Positions 32,201-43,244 of a stretch of 64,000 bases of DNA are shown here, piece by piece. Source of the DNA: Euborellia annulipes (lineage: Eukaryota > Arthropoda > Insecta > Dermaptera > Anisolabididae). Position 1 is the stretch's first letter; each line of letters begins with the position of its first letter. The position numbers and the translations under genes were made by a program. The stretch spans positions 1 through 64,000 of the forward strand of contig JAKCPI010002769.1 of assembly GCA_023213315.1 (NCBI GenBank), written 5' to 3'. The notes under the pieces were generated by a model that did not search any database, was not told the origin of the DNA, and saw nothing but the letters and a program-made list of their open reading frames with translations.

Positions 32201-34350
32201 TATCCAACTAAATATAGAATCAATATTGAATATTCTAATCTATAAAATTAATTAGAAAATTAGTTTTATTAATTATTTTTTAAGTCCTTGACCCTTAGCA
32301 TAGAGGTAAAGCATGTTTTTTAATCAGCTGATCATTATGCTTTCATTAACATAAAGCAGAAAAATTGAATCATAATTTTTGTGATCTCGCATATAAATGC
32401 TTTTTTGAATTTAGATGAAGCTCAGGGACCTTTTCTACAATATTCAAAAGGAGATTAGGACCAATAGGTTCATTAAAAGTCGAAAACCAAAATAACGTCT
32501 CGTACACTTGCTGTAGGATTTCCTGACTCGAAGTCCGAAATTGAGGTAGGTAGGTCTTAAAGTTTCAAAGGAGATCTAACGCATGTTAAACTTCGAACCC
32601 TAAAATAGTATTTATTTATTGGCCTTGGGCATTTGTATGCCATTTTGGCCACCAGTCCAGTCATAGCATTTTAACATTAGCAGATGTAATTTGACTATAA
32701 ATGATTATTGTTCACACATAAAATATTAAAGATTTTAAAATAAATGTCTTTCTTAAGAAGATGGAGAAGATGTAGGGCGCTCAATTTTCTTAACACTCAA
32801 CCACTCTTCGAAATCAAATCCTATTCAAAGATGGACATGATAGCACAAGTGCTCCAGGTCTGCGGTTACATTTGAATCACATGTGCAGTGATCATCTTCG
32901 ACCACACCGATCCTCTTCAGGTGTGCCGGATAACACCCGTGGCCGAATCTCATTCTGCACATGGATGAAATAAAGGATCTCTTGGCAGGGAAGCTAATAA
33001 ACCAAGATGGGGACCCAACTTTTGGATTGAGGAGCGAGCATTTGAAACCTCTAGTTCTTGAGGAGAGGTGCCACTAGTCCTGCCACTTCTTCATAATTAA
33101 ATCCTTCACAGCAATGATTGAATCCTCCACTGAGATATTGTTGTAGCCCAGCTCCCCGGAGGGTGTCAATGGCTGTCAACTACCTCGTTACCAGTACATC
33201 CAATATGGCCTCGAGTCTGAATCTTTTTTCCTAGATTACCAGCTATCACTATTTCTTTTTTAATGCAAAGAATGAGGATCGATGTTATATAATAATACCG
33301 CAAATATTTCCAAGCTTTTTGATGACACTTAGGGAATCTGTTAAGAGAAGGGCAATCAATAATACATGAGTATTTTATTACTTCGAGAATAGCGATGAAC
33401 TCTGCTGAAAATACACTGCATTCTCTAGGCAATTTAACCCTTCTTGTGAAGCTTTTCTGGGGATCAAAGAAAGCCGCTCCGACGAATTTCCTATCCATGC
33501 GCTTAGAGCCATCTCACTGATCTGGGTTTAGAGAGTTCACATGGCAAGTCACTAGGGCGTCGACACAGGCAGCCCTAAAATAGTACAAATTTCCATTTTC
33601 GAAGACCAAAGTTGGATCTAATGGGAATAAAAGTTAGAGCATATTATGAAATGGTATGATCTCAGGGTTCAAGGTTCATTGTCAGAGCTAGGTCGGCAGT
33701 GCTCCTAATTCGGATATCTTCAAAACCAGAGAATAAAAGGCAGCTAAATTTCGACTCGGGTTCTTCTAAATTCAACAATTACATAGCAACGAAAAATACA
33801 TCGAAAAGAATATTATTTAATTAATCTGCTTTATATTTAAAGAAGGTATATTGATCTGCTGATGAATAAAGAAAAGAAATTCTTGATTACTAAGTGTTAG
33901 TAGAAATTTTATTGTCTCTATGATTCCATAGGAGCGATTAGCCGTGGTAATAAAGCATTTAAGCTTCAAAATCTTGAGTTGAAGAAAACTCGAGTTCACC
34001 TCATGGCAAAAAATTACCCAATTCTGAGAGGCCTCTATTTGAGAAAGAGAAAGAGACCCCACCTCGGTGTTACTCCCTTGAAAACTACTCCTCAATTTTG
34101 GCACTAACGACTTAGGAATTCCTACAGCAAGTGGACGAAATATCTGGGGTCAGATAAAGTTTTATCCAAACATTTCGACTTTTCATGGACCTATTGGTTT
34201 ATTGAATAAATGCTTTTTATGTTTTTCAAAGCCACTATTGTAGGGATAAGATAATAAACAAATCTTATACGTTTTGAGAGCAATACTAGTAGAAAGTTCG
34301 GAGTTTTATTATGCAGACTTGGAATAAGTGATTCGAAATAAATTCCTTAC
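32201..34350. other. Interval between exons A2 and A1
   Basis: About 2.1 kb is intergenic or intronic. It contains a decayed LINE fragment (32760-33530, annotated separately). A 95-codon ORF at 33817-34104 on the minus strand resembles nothing I recognise. No FSLQL, TYhhhhhQF or ANRT-type exon is visible on the minus strand, so A2 has no private C-terminal exons here. Confidence 0.55.
32760..33530 (-). mobile_element. Non-LTR retrotransposon 3' fragment (RNase H and Cys/His tail)
   Basis: Minus-strand reading frames resemble the end of an I- or Jockey-type ORF2. One segment (33166-33498) has CSVFSAEFIAILEVIKY and ends GHIGCTGNEVVDSH, like the RNase H 'hsgi.GNE.aD' motif. A second, in another frame after a stop, reads CYPAHLKRIG followed by a C-x-C...H...C pattern, like the C-terminal 'gygcyp.hl...g....C.C' box. 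The frame is broken and the reverse transcriptase is absent, so this is a dead fragment between two variable exons. Confidence 0.65.
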
Positions 34351-35218
34351 CTGTTCACATGTTTTCACACAAATGAATACCACTTTGATCATACTTAGAG
34401 CTTCTATGAAAGTTGAAAAAATTAACAATCCCGATTTAATTGAGAATACAGAATTCTCTTCAAAATGAATTTCTAATAAAAACTCAAACGATGTAAAAGT
34501 TATAAAACTCATATACACAAAGTAATTGTATTAAAAAATAAATTTCGTAGATTCTATTTATTCTTCCACATAGATTTATTATTTTTATAAAATTTTTCTT
34601 CAATGAGTGCAGTTGATTTTTATGTTCGAAAATCAGGATGTAATTTAAACCTTTTAGGTATTTGTATAAAACAAAAACAAAGAGATCAAATTGCATGAGA
34701 GAATAGTAAATATATCCTGCACCTAAATTAAAAAAAATAAAATAGTTAATGATATCAAAGATTGTGTATTGTTCCAAATAATTGTGTAAATTAATGTGAT
34801 GACCTATTCGAATAATGAGGAATAAGAAACTTAGAAATCCGGAGAAAAGTTTTATTTGTGATATCTCTCCCCCACTCCATTCATGCTCGTCACTTAATTC
34901 ACTGATTGATTGAAAGATTAATTCAATTTCTGTCTTGTGACGTATAGAAAGCACAAGCGTAAAGATGATCAAGATCCAGAATGCAGAATTCAAGAATAAA
35001 TGCACGAGATTGTTCAGATTACGCAAATGGAAGATGATTTTAATCCAAATATTCAAAGCGAAAAAGATGGTGCATACATGAAGAATTTTACCAAAGATTT
35101 GGTTAAAAGGGCATCTTTTGAATACTCTTTGTCCTCGCGAACCTTGAATTTCAAAGGGCATAAGGCCTAAATAGCGACAAGGGATGAAAAAGAACCGAGT
35201 GGCTTCCACGAAACTCAT
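34351..35218 (-). pseudogene. Gr variable exon A2 (class A), one frameshift
   Basis: This closely resembles A3 from the start (MSFVEATRFFFIPCRYLGL, with an in-frame ATG five codons earlier) to the donor CAG|GTAAGG. Its length to the donor is 868 nt, one more than a multiple of three. Near 34513-34520 it has one extra base compared with A3 (plus strand catatacacaaag against catatacaaaag). This throws the frame after FLIQLL; the correct frame resumes as MSFITFTSFEFLLE. An otherwise intact exon with a single indel suggests recent inactivation, or an assembly error. Read support is needed to tell which. Confidence 0.85.
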
Positions 35219-36297
35219 TATCCTAATACACAATCAATAATGACTTTCTTTTGCTCTATAAAACAAATTAGAAGATTAAAAAAATGACTTGAAAGTCATT
35301 TTCTTTATTAATCATTTTTTAATATTCAATAAAATATAGAGCAAATGATTCATTCTTGATAAAATATTCCTCACAGCGATACATATTTTTTTTTTTGAAA
35401 TATTAGGTTTTGGATGAAATAGTAACAGGAAGTCGTGGTCAGAACATAGAAACGATAAACATTTCATTCTCAAGTTATACTCGGGTGGGTCGTCTAATAA
35501 TTATGTTTCCCTATTTTTGTCTCCGTAAACCACCATGTTTTGAAATTAAGTTGATACTATACTGTAGGAACTTTGGGGTAAGGTAGGCAGCGGTTGACCT
35601 ACAACAATTCCCGTTATCCAGTATATCTGCACTTAAGAGCGTGTCCTCTTGTTCTGTTATTCGTTTTGATTCTAACAATATTTATAGTATGGTGGATATT
35701 TAATAATCATTTGAATGGTTCACTGGTGGTTCTTGAGAAGACGGTAAAATGTGTATGCTGACGAACGCAGGCCCGTTAGTTTCCGGATCTTGCCTCCAGT
35801 AACTTCCACAACTCAAGTGTCACCTTAGTTTGCGTCTGATGAAAAGCTGGAAGAGAAAGTGAACTTCTGGCTAACGATGGTATCAAAAATCTGCTGGGAA
35901 GTTACCAAAAAGTCTTTGGACAGAAATGGTGACTATGTGGGGAAGTAGTATACGAGTTGTGGAATGAAAATGAAATAGTTTCACAATAGCCCTTTGAGGA
36001 ATGTGGCCTATCGGATAAGCTAGGGGTTTCAAGGTATAAATTTACCTCAAGTTGGAAAATTCAAACAAAACGAGTTTCCTACAGGAGCAATGGGAATATA
36101 ATTCCCTCCAGTCAGGACCTTAGGGCCTGAGGGATGGGCATGAACCATTCGAAGATTGATCCTCTCTTGGGGCCTTGTACCCCGGGATCTCCCATGGACA
36201 CACGAAAGCGTGTCCGCTTGTTCTATTATTCGTTTTCAAAGTTTTATTATGCAGACTTGGAATAAGTGAAGTTTCAATTCGTAAATAAATTCCTTAC
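35219..36297. other. Downstream unit of the A3/A2 tandem duplication
   Basis: This interval holds the promoter side of A2 and the duplicated non-coding block shared with 37168-38458. A minus-strand reading frame occurs in both copies (longest at 37322-37654) and resembles nothing I can name. No exon-like Gr sequence is present. Confidence 0.5.
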
Positions 36298-37167
36298 CTG
36301 TTCACATGTTTTCACACAAATGAATATCACTTTGACCACACTAAGAACTTCTAAGAAAATTGAAAAAATTAAGAATCCAGATTTATACGAGAATACAGAA
36401 TTTTCTTCAAAAATAATTTCTAATAAAAACTCAAACGATGTAAAAGTTATAAAACTCATATACAAAAGTAATTGTATTAAAAAATCAATTTCATAGATTC
36501 TATTTATTCTTCCACATAGATTTATTATTTTTATAAAATTTTTCTTCAGTGAATACAACTGATTTCTCTCTTCTAAAATCAGGATGTAATTTAAACCTTT
36601 TAGGTATTTGTATAAAACAAAAACAAAGAGATCAAATTGTGTAATAGAGAAATAAATATATCCTCCACCTATATTTAAAAAAATAAAATAGTTAATGATA
36701 TCAAGGATTGTGTATTGTCCAAAATTTTTAACGTGGAAATTAATGTGACGACCTATTCGTATAATGAGAAATAAAAAGACCAACAATCCGGAGAAGAATT
36801 GTATTTGTGATATCTCTCCTTTACTCCATTCATGCTCGTCACTTAATTCACTGATTGATTGAAAAATTGATTCAATTTCCGTCTTGTGACGTATAGAAAG
36901 CACAAGCGTAAAGATGAGCAAAATCCCGAAGGCAGAATTCAGGAATAAATGCACGAGATTGTTCAGATTACGCAAATGGAAGATGATTTTAATCCAAATA
37001 TTCAAAGTGAAAAAGATGGTGCAAACGTGAAGAATTTTACCAAAGATATGGTTAAAAGGGAATCTTTTGAATACTCTTTGTCCTCGCGGACCTTGAATTT
37101 CAAAGGGCATAAGGCCTAAATAGCGACAAGGGATGAAAAAGAACCGAGTGGCTTCCACGAAACTCAT
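36298..37167 (-). CDS. Gr variable exon A3 (class A)
   Basis: 290 codons from MSFVEATRFFFIPCRYLGL to FICVKTCEQ at donor CAG|GTAAGG; with the constant exons the product is 372 residues. An in-frame ATG five codons upstream (MCIRI) could extend it to 295 codons, but the aligned class A start favours the inner ATG. It carries GQRVFKR, ELSDEHEW and INLCGRINRIYEI. It is the closest relative of A2; the two exons and their flanks form a ~2-kb tandem duplication. The frame is open across the site where A2 is broken, so A3 is the likely functional member. Confidence 0.87.
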
Positions 37168-38458
37168 TATCCTAATACACAATCAATATTGACTTTCTTT
37201 TGCTCTATAAAACAAATTAGAAGATTAAAAAAATGACTTGAAAGTCATTTTCTTTATTAATCATTTTTTAATATTCAATAAAATATAGAGCAAATGATCT
37301 CGCTTCTTGATAAAATATTCCTCACAGCGATACATTTTTTTTTTTTGAAATATTAGGTTTTGGATGAAATAGTAACAGGAAGTCGTGGTCAGAACATAGA
37401 AACGATAAACATTTCATTCTCAAGTTGTACTCGGGTCGTCTAATAATTGTTTCCCTATTTTTGTCTCCGTAAACACCGTGGTTTAAAATTAAGTTGATAC
37501 TATACTGTAGGAACTTTTGGGTAAGGTAGGCAGCGGTTGACCTACAACAATTCCCGTTCTCCAGTATATCTGCACTTAAGAGTGTGTCCTCTTGTTCTGT
37601 TATTCGTTTTGATTCTAACAATATAGTATAGTATCGTGGATATTTAATAATCATTTGAATGGTTCACTGGTGGTCCTTGAGAAGACGGTAAAATGTGTAT
37701 GCTGACGAACGCATGCCCGTTAGTTTCCGGATCTTGCCTCCAGTAACTTCCACAATTCAAGTTTCACCTTAGTTTGCGTCTGATGAAAAGCTGGAATAGG
37801 AGGTGAACTTTTCTGGCTAGGTTAGGTTGAAGTGGCCGTTCCCAGAGAGGGAACACACTTAGGCCAATTAGGCCCTTTGTGATACCACGGTGAGGCCCTT
37901 TCCTACCCTAAGAGGAGACTTCAGCACGATGTTTGAATTATTTACGGCAAGCTGGATCCGAACCCGAGCCGTGTTGAGACTTCGGACTCCGTAATCCTCA
38001 GCTTAGCCGGCTTAGCCATTGCCTCCTCGAACTTCATCTGCTGCCAAGTAACCAAAAAGTCTTTGGACAAAATGGTGACTATGTGAAAAGGTAGTTTACG
38101 AGTTGTGGAATGAAAATCAAATAGTTTCACGATTGCCCTTTGAAGCGATGTGGCCTATCGAATAAGCTGGGGCTTTCAAGGCCAAATTGAACTCGAGTTC
38201 GAAAATTCAACCAAGTCGAGCTTCCTACTGGAGCAATGGGAATATAATTCCCTCCAGTTACAGGCACTTAAAGCCTGAGGAATGGGCATGAACCATTCCA
38301 AGATTGATCCTTTCCTGGGGCTTGTATCCGGGGATCACAATAGATTTGTGTGTAGAGAAACTCCACATCGAATCATTCAAATAACCCATTTGTATTTTTT
38401 ACAAAATAAGGAATCTTAATTAGTGAATAACGCTCGTATTTAAATTGCAATTCCTTAC
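37168..38458. other. Second copy of the duplicated flank, with SINE2 insertion
   Basis: This parallels 35219-36297 almost line by line, including the 5' flank GATTGTGTATTAGGATAATG, an AT-rich block and an unrecognised minus-strand ORF (37322-37654). It differs by the SINE2 insertion at 37818-38031, which the paralogous site near 35863 lacks. Confidence 0.6.
37818..38031 (-). mobile_element. tRNA-derived SINE2 inside the A3 flank
   Basis: Same family as 51752-51951, with A-box-like TGGCTAAGCCGGCTAAG and B box GGGTTCGGATCC. It interrupts the block duplicated between A2 and A3: the paralogous site near 35863 is empty. GAACTT occurs on both sides and may be the remaining target duplication. The insertion therefore followed the duplication. 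Confidence 0.85.
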
Positions 38459-39331
38459 CTGATCACATGTTTTCACACAAATAAATATCACTTGGATTAA
38501 ACGTATGGTCTCCAAGAAAGTTGTACTAATTAAGAATCCCAATTTAAACGAGAATACAAATTTCTCTTCAAAAATAATTTCTAATAAAATCTCAAACAAG
38601 ATATAAGTCACAAAACCAAAATTTACAAATAGTTGTATTAAAAAATTAATTTCATAGATTCTATTTATTCTTCCACATAGATTGATTATTTTTAGATAAT
38701 TTTTCTTCAGTGAATACAACTGATTTCTCTCTTCTAACATCAGGGTATAATTTAAACCTTTTAGGAATTTGTATAAAACAAAGACAAAGAGATCAAATTG
38801 TTTTAGAAAGAAGTGAATATATCCTGAACATAAGTTTAAAAAGATGAAATAGAAAATCTTATCCAAGATTGTGTATTGTCTGATATTGTAAGACAAACCG
38901 AGAAGAGTAAGACGGAATGTTCGTATAATGAGAAATAAAAAAGAAAGAAATCCGGAGAAGAGTTGTACTTGTGATATCTCTCGATTACACCATTCATACT
39001 CATCACTTAAATCACTGATTGATTGATAGATTGATTGAATTTCTGTTTTATGACGTATCGAAACTAGTAGTATAGAGTTTAGTAAAACCCAGTAAGCGGA
39101 CATCATTAATAAATGCACCAGATTATTTAGATTGCTCAAATGATCGATGATTCGAATCCACATATTCATTACGAATAAAATAGTGCAAAAGTGTAGGATT
39201 TTACAAAAGGCATTGATGTAATTGCATCTTTTGAATACCCTTTGACCTCGTGATCCTTGAATTTTGAAGGGTGCAAGACCCAAATAGCGACAAGGGATGA
39301 AAAAGTATCGAGTCGCCTCTACGAAATTCAT
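38459..39331 (-). CDS. Gr variable exon A4 (class A)
   Basis: 291 codons, intact, from MNFVEATRYFFIPCRYLGLA to FICVKTCDQ at donor CAG|GTAAGG; the predicted product is 373 residues. It keeps GQRVFKR, DLSDEYEW (near residue 110) and INLCGRINRIYEI. It has CDQ instead of CEQ at the splice border. The loop near residue 150 (TLLGLSYNIRQ) is longer than in A1. Its 5' flank is less like the other class A flanks: it lacks the CAATATTGATT block but keeps TTTTATAGATTAG further upstream, so its promoter may differ. Confidence 0.88.
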
Positions 39332-40491
39332 TATCTAACTATTCCTTATGATTCAATAGGGAATTTCACTATCCCACTAATCTATAAAAATAATTAGAAT
39401 AATAGAAAAAGATAAAAAGATATCATTATTACTTTTTAAATTGAATTATTGAGTGGGAGTTGTTTAATTATTATTCAATTGACCACCAACTCTGTACTCA
39501 ATAAATGCAGAGTACCCCCACCCTCGCACTTTCAACGACCCCATAGAAGTGATCCCTAATCCAATGCTTTACCGATGATAATACTCACTACTCAGCCAGA
39601 TCAAGAGGTGCTTCCAGTTCCCAAAATCATCAATAAAGAACAATCTCGGTATTTTAGAGAAATAGAGATGTCTAATTCTGACAGTAAGTAATCGTCTCTC
39701 ATTGACATTACGACAGAAAATCGATTATCGCTTTTGTTTCAATTTTCCCTATTGTTACCAAAAAATATTTTGTTGAATATGGAATACAATATATGCCAAA
39801 CTACATACAATACCATAATTTGACTTTTCTTCGAGTTCTGCCAATGGGTTAATTGTTTCTTATCTAATCAAGATATCCATTGGTCGTCGATCTTATGTTT
39901 TCTGATCAAAAGGTACAGTCACCACTTTAAATAAGAGTAATCCCTAACCCAATGCTTTACGAATGATAATACTCTCACTCATCCAGATTGGAAGGTGTTT
40001 CCAAACCTCCCTGTGTCTTCAATAAACAACGATCTCAGCATTTTCGAGAAATAAATATGTCTAATTCTGTGAAACAGTGTGTACAGCTGAGAATCGCAGA
40101 TTAGGAAGATTTGGAGAAAAAAAAACAGCCTCACCACTTCATTTTATTGCAAACATTTCGGTCCAACTGAACATGACTTTTGAAGAGGGACCGACAATAA
40201 ATGAATTGATGAAAGATGAGAGACTATCTTCTTAATCTGTAAAAATCTACTCGGATCTTTGCCAACCTGTCTAGACGCAAAAACAATCTTGCCCTCCTAT
40301 AATCCAGAAAAATATTCTTTAGTTCAAGAAATCGCTTTCTGTTCTTAAGTGACAAATCATTTGAATCTCTTCTGGCATGACCACTTTTCTTCCCTCTTCA
40401 AAACGGCTCGTTATGCTTCGCTACTTATTCAGAAACAAGCTATATTACTTCCCTCATGTCCAGTCTCACCTATAGAGAGTGGACTCCTATC

Positions 40492-41312
40492 TAGGGATGA
40501 AACGATACCACTGAGGTATCGATACTTTTACTCGATAGTGGTATCGGTCGCAAAGTATCGAGTACCTACTCGGTATCGATTGAAAAGTATCGATACTTAC
40601 TCGTATCGGTCAATTTTTTCATACAATTAAAGATAAGCAAAAACAGCAGTAAGTGCGGATATTATCAAGATTCGCAGGAACTTTGCAGCCAGGAGATTAA
40701 ATAAAAATCTTTTATTTAATTTCTATTTGCTGACGTTTCGGTCGCCAATCACCTTCATCATCGGAGACCTCCGAGTAGCAAGTATATGATAATATTTTTG
40801 TACATATCAAAGTAAAAAGAAATTGTATATTTAATTGCAATAAATATTAAAATACCGAAGATCGTGTATAATTGACAATATTTGCCCTGATGAAGGTCGT
40901 GATTGGCGCCCGAAACGTCTGCGAATAGCAATTAAATAAAAAAATTTTTATTTAATCTCCTGGCTGCAAAGTTCCTGCGAATCTTGATTAAACCTCTAGA
41001 GCCAAGAAACATCAATTTATTGAAAAAAAAACAACGATGACTAAGAAAAAAATTCAGTTTTTGAGGACCTACCCAAAAATAATACAGTGGTACAAACTAT
41101 TCCACTTATTTCTATTGTAAATAAGAACAAATGGACGTAAATGTTTTTCCGACCTAACTAATCATCGCGAACGAGGACCGAGTATCGATACGAGTATTTT
41201 TGACCGATACTTACTTGGTACTCGATTCCAAAGTATCGATTCCAAAAGTACTTGGTATCGAAAGAAAAGTATCGAGTAAGTACTTGTATTTACTCGTATC
41301 GTTTCATCCCTA
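40492..41312 (+). mobile_element. hAT-type non-autonomous element, copy 1
   Basis: 821 bp. The ends are inverted repeats: TAGGGATGAAACGATAC on the left and its complement on the right. It is flanked by an exact 8-bp duplication, CTCCTATC (40484-40491 and 41313-41320), the hallmark of hAT transposition. Subterminal regions are dense in short GTATCGATAC-type repeats. The middle holds an inverted pair of CTGATGA...GAAAC cores. There is no transposase, so mobilisation would need one in trans. A second copy sits at 43245-44062 in opposite orientation. Confidence 0.9.
40732..40919. ncRNA. Inverted pair of hammerhead-like cores inside hAT copy 1
   Basis: At 40887-40919 the plus strand reads CTGATGA, a short stem-loop (GGTCGTGATTGGCGCC) and GAAACGTC, the order of conserved bases in a hammerhead ribozyme (CUGAUGA, stem II, GAAA). 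The opposite strand at 40732-40764 has GATGATGAAGG...CGACCGAAACGTC. Stems I and III cannot be assigned with confidence, so activity is not claimed. Confidence 0.4.
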
Positions 41313-41768
41313 CTCCTATCACGAACTACAAACTCGGAATAAGACCGTCTGGTCATCTCTGAGCTAAAACTAATGACTAGTAAAACTAATCTTCCTTTAT
41401 TTCTATGACCTTCCGTGATTGAAATAATCTTCCTAAAACCTACATTGTCCAATCATTCAAATTTAACGAAGTTGTCCTGTGATTTGATGATAAGGAGTCA
41501 GTCAATATAGGATCTTCTGTGGAATCATCCTGTAATCCATCTTGTTTTTGGGTTTTTACTTTACACAGAATTTTATATGGCTGACTTCACTGATCATTAT
41601 TCAAAGTTTCTTCCTTGCATGCCATCATTTGTCTTCACAGGTCTCTGGAGATTATGTAACAAAAAATAATATTCTCTTAGACCTTTATTCTCCACTGCTA
41701 AGATATATTAGCTTTATTAAAGAATATTTTTGGATATTTTAGATTTTAGAAAAAATATTTGCTAACTT

Positions 41769-42046
41769 TTTTTTTTTTTTTTATAAAAAAAACATTCACA
41801 CTTTTTTCTCATTCACACTCACACTCACACACACATTCATACAGTCTTTTCGGCAACTCAGGCCATATAAGACTTTTTACGATATCCGTTATTAAATAAT
41901 TTATCTATTAGGGGTCCAGGCATTCTTATTTAAGCCATTTGGTATCCAATTGGCTTAAATAAAATCATCGGACTGCCTGGGGTCCGAACCCGCGACGTTT
42001 GGTATACGAGGTTAACACGCTAACCTCTACGCCATGCCCCGAGGGC
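41769..42046 (-). mobile_element. tRNA-derived SINE1, full length with TSD
   Basis: On the minus strand the element starts GCCCTCGGGGCATGGCG, has a pol III A-box-like GGCGTAGAGGTTAGCGTG and a B box GGGTTCGGACCCC, then a tRNA-unrelated body with a TTTAAGCC...GGCTTAAA inverted motif. It ends in a GTGTGAGTGTGAGT microsatellite, GAGAAAAAAGTGTGAATG and poly(A). An exact 13-bp duplication TATTTGCTAACTT flanks it (41756-41768 and 42047-42059). This is the reference copy for the family. Confidence 0.93.
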
Positions 42047-42129
42047 TATTTGCTAACTTGAAGTTTATCCAAATCCCAGAGAATAAGGTGAAAAACTATT
42101 TAAGTTTCAATTCAAAATGAATTCCTTAC

Positions 42130-43003
42130 CTCATCAGATGTTTGAACAAAAATGAATATCACTTTGATCATACGAAGCGTTTCTAAGATATTTGCATAAA
42201 GTAAAAAACCCGATTTAAACGAGAAGCCAGAATTCTCTTCAAATTGAATGATCCAAACCGAAAACATCATAAAAATCATAAAAATCAAAGAATTAATTAT
42301 ACTAATTAACAAATTGATTTCATAGATTTTATTTACATTCGCACATAGATTTATTATTTTTATGTAAGTCTTCTTCAGAGAATGCAACTGAAAAATTTAT
42401 ATCCTGTGATATCAGGACATGGTTTATTCCTTTAAGATATTTATGTAAAACGAAGATAAAAAGTTCAAATTGTATCGTAAAGAAATAAATATAAGCTTGA
42501 CTAGATGTAAAAGTTATGGTGTGATAAAAATAATATATAGTTCTGTAAGCTTGATTCTCAGAATGAAGAAAAATATATAATTGATTGGAGATCATTAAAA
42601 TAAGGAAGATGAAACAGTGAAATCCGGAGAAGAATTGTATTTCTGACATGTCTCTATTACACCATTCATATTCATCACTTAAATCACTAAGCGTTAAATA
42701 GATTGATTCAATTTTGGTTTTATAACGAATAGAAATGATCAGAATAAAGAGCAGCGAAATCCAGAATGCAGAAATTAGGAATAAATGCACGAGACTATTG
42801 AGAGTTCTCAAACGATAGATAAAGTTGATATTAATATACAAAAGGAACAAGATAAGGCAAATGTGAAAGATTTTGCCAAAGATACTATAGTGAGGGTATC
42901 TTTTGAATACTCTTTGTCCTTTTGACCCTTGGATCTTGAAGGGTGTAAAGCCCAAATAGCGACAAGGGATGAAAAAGTGGCGAGTGGCCTCTATGAAATT
43001 CAT
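42130..43003 (-). pseudogene. Gr variable exon A5 (class A), one frameshift
   Basis: It starts MNFIEATRHFFIPCRYLGF (an upstream in-frame ATG gives MCSWI) and ends TSDE at donor GAG|GTAAGG. Its length is 874 nt, one over a multiple of three. The frame breaks near 42386-42395: the first frame reads ...SQDINFSVAFSEED while the homologous frame resumes at QLHSLKKTYIKIINL, consistent with one extra T in an AAATTTTTC run. The homopolymer makes a sequencing or assembly error possible. Otherwise it keeps GQRVFKR, DLSDEYEW and ANVNKIYEI, and the donor is intact. Confidence 0.84.
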
Positions 43004-43060
43004 TATCCAACTGCACAATCAATATTGATATTCCGCTAAATCTATAAAAAGTAATTAAGA
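43004..43060 (-). promoter_or_regulatory. Conserved 5' flank of class A exons (example at A5)
   Basis: Reading toward the ATG: TTTTATAGAT, then TATCAATATTGATTGTGCAG, then TTGGATA and ATG. The elements TTTTATAGA, CAATATTGATT and (C/T)AGTTGGATAATG recur in order at A1, A5 and A7, with partial matches at A2, A3, A4 and A6. Class-specific flanks suggest that each exon carries its own promoter (inference). Confidence 0.5.
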
Positions 43061-43244
43061 TGAAAATGATTAATAAATTAAATTATAAATGTTAAAATTT
43101 GTATCTTTATAATTTGACAGATCCATTTTCTGATTAAATGTAATAAAAACAATTTAATGTTAAAGCGAAAATCCTTCTATTTGTTTCAGAAATGATTGTT
43201 TAAGGTTAATAAGTTCTTTAATTAGGAAGGAATGGTCGTACAAC

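Larger units (their letters stand above)
39332..42129. other. Interval between exons A5 and A4
   Basis: About 2.8 kb with no coding sequence I can support. Direct repeats of the phrase 'gatccctaatccaatgctttac' recur near 39550 and 39945, each followed by 'caataaa(g)aacaatctc', so a ~400-bp non-coding block is duplicated. A hAT element (40492-41312) and a SINE1 copy (41769-42046) account for much of the rest. Confidence 0.55.

Noticed and set aside
37322..37654. 110-codon ORF in the A3 flank
   Set aside because: Its relative in the A2 flank is interrupted and it matches no family I can name; kept only as part of the duplicated block.
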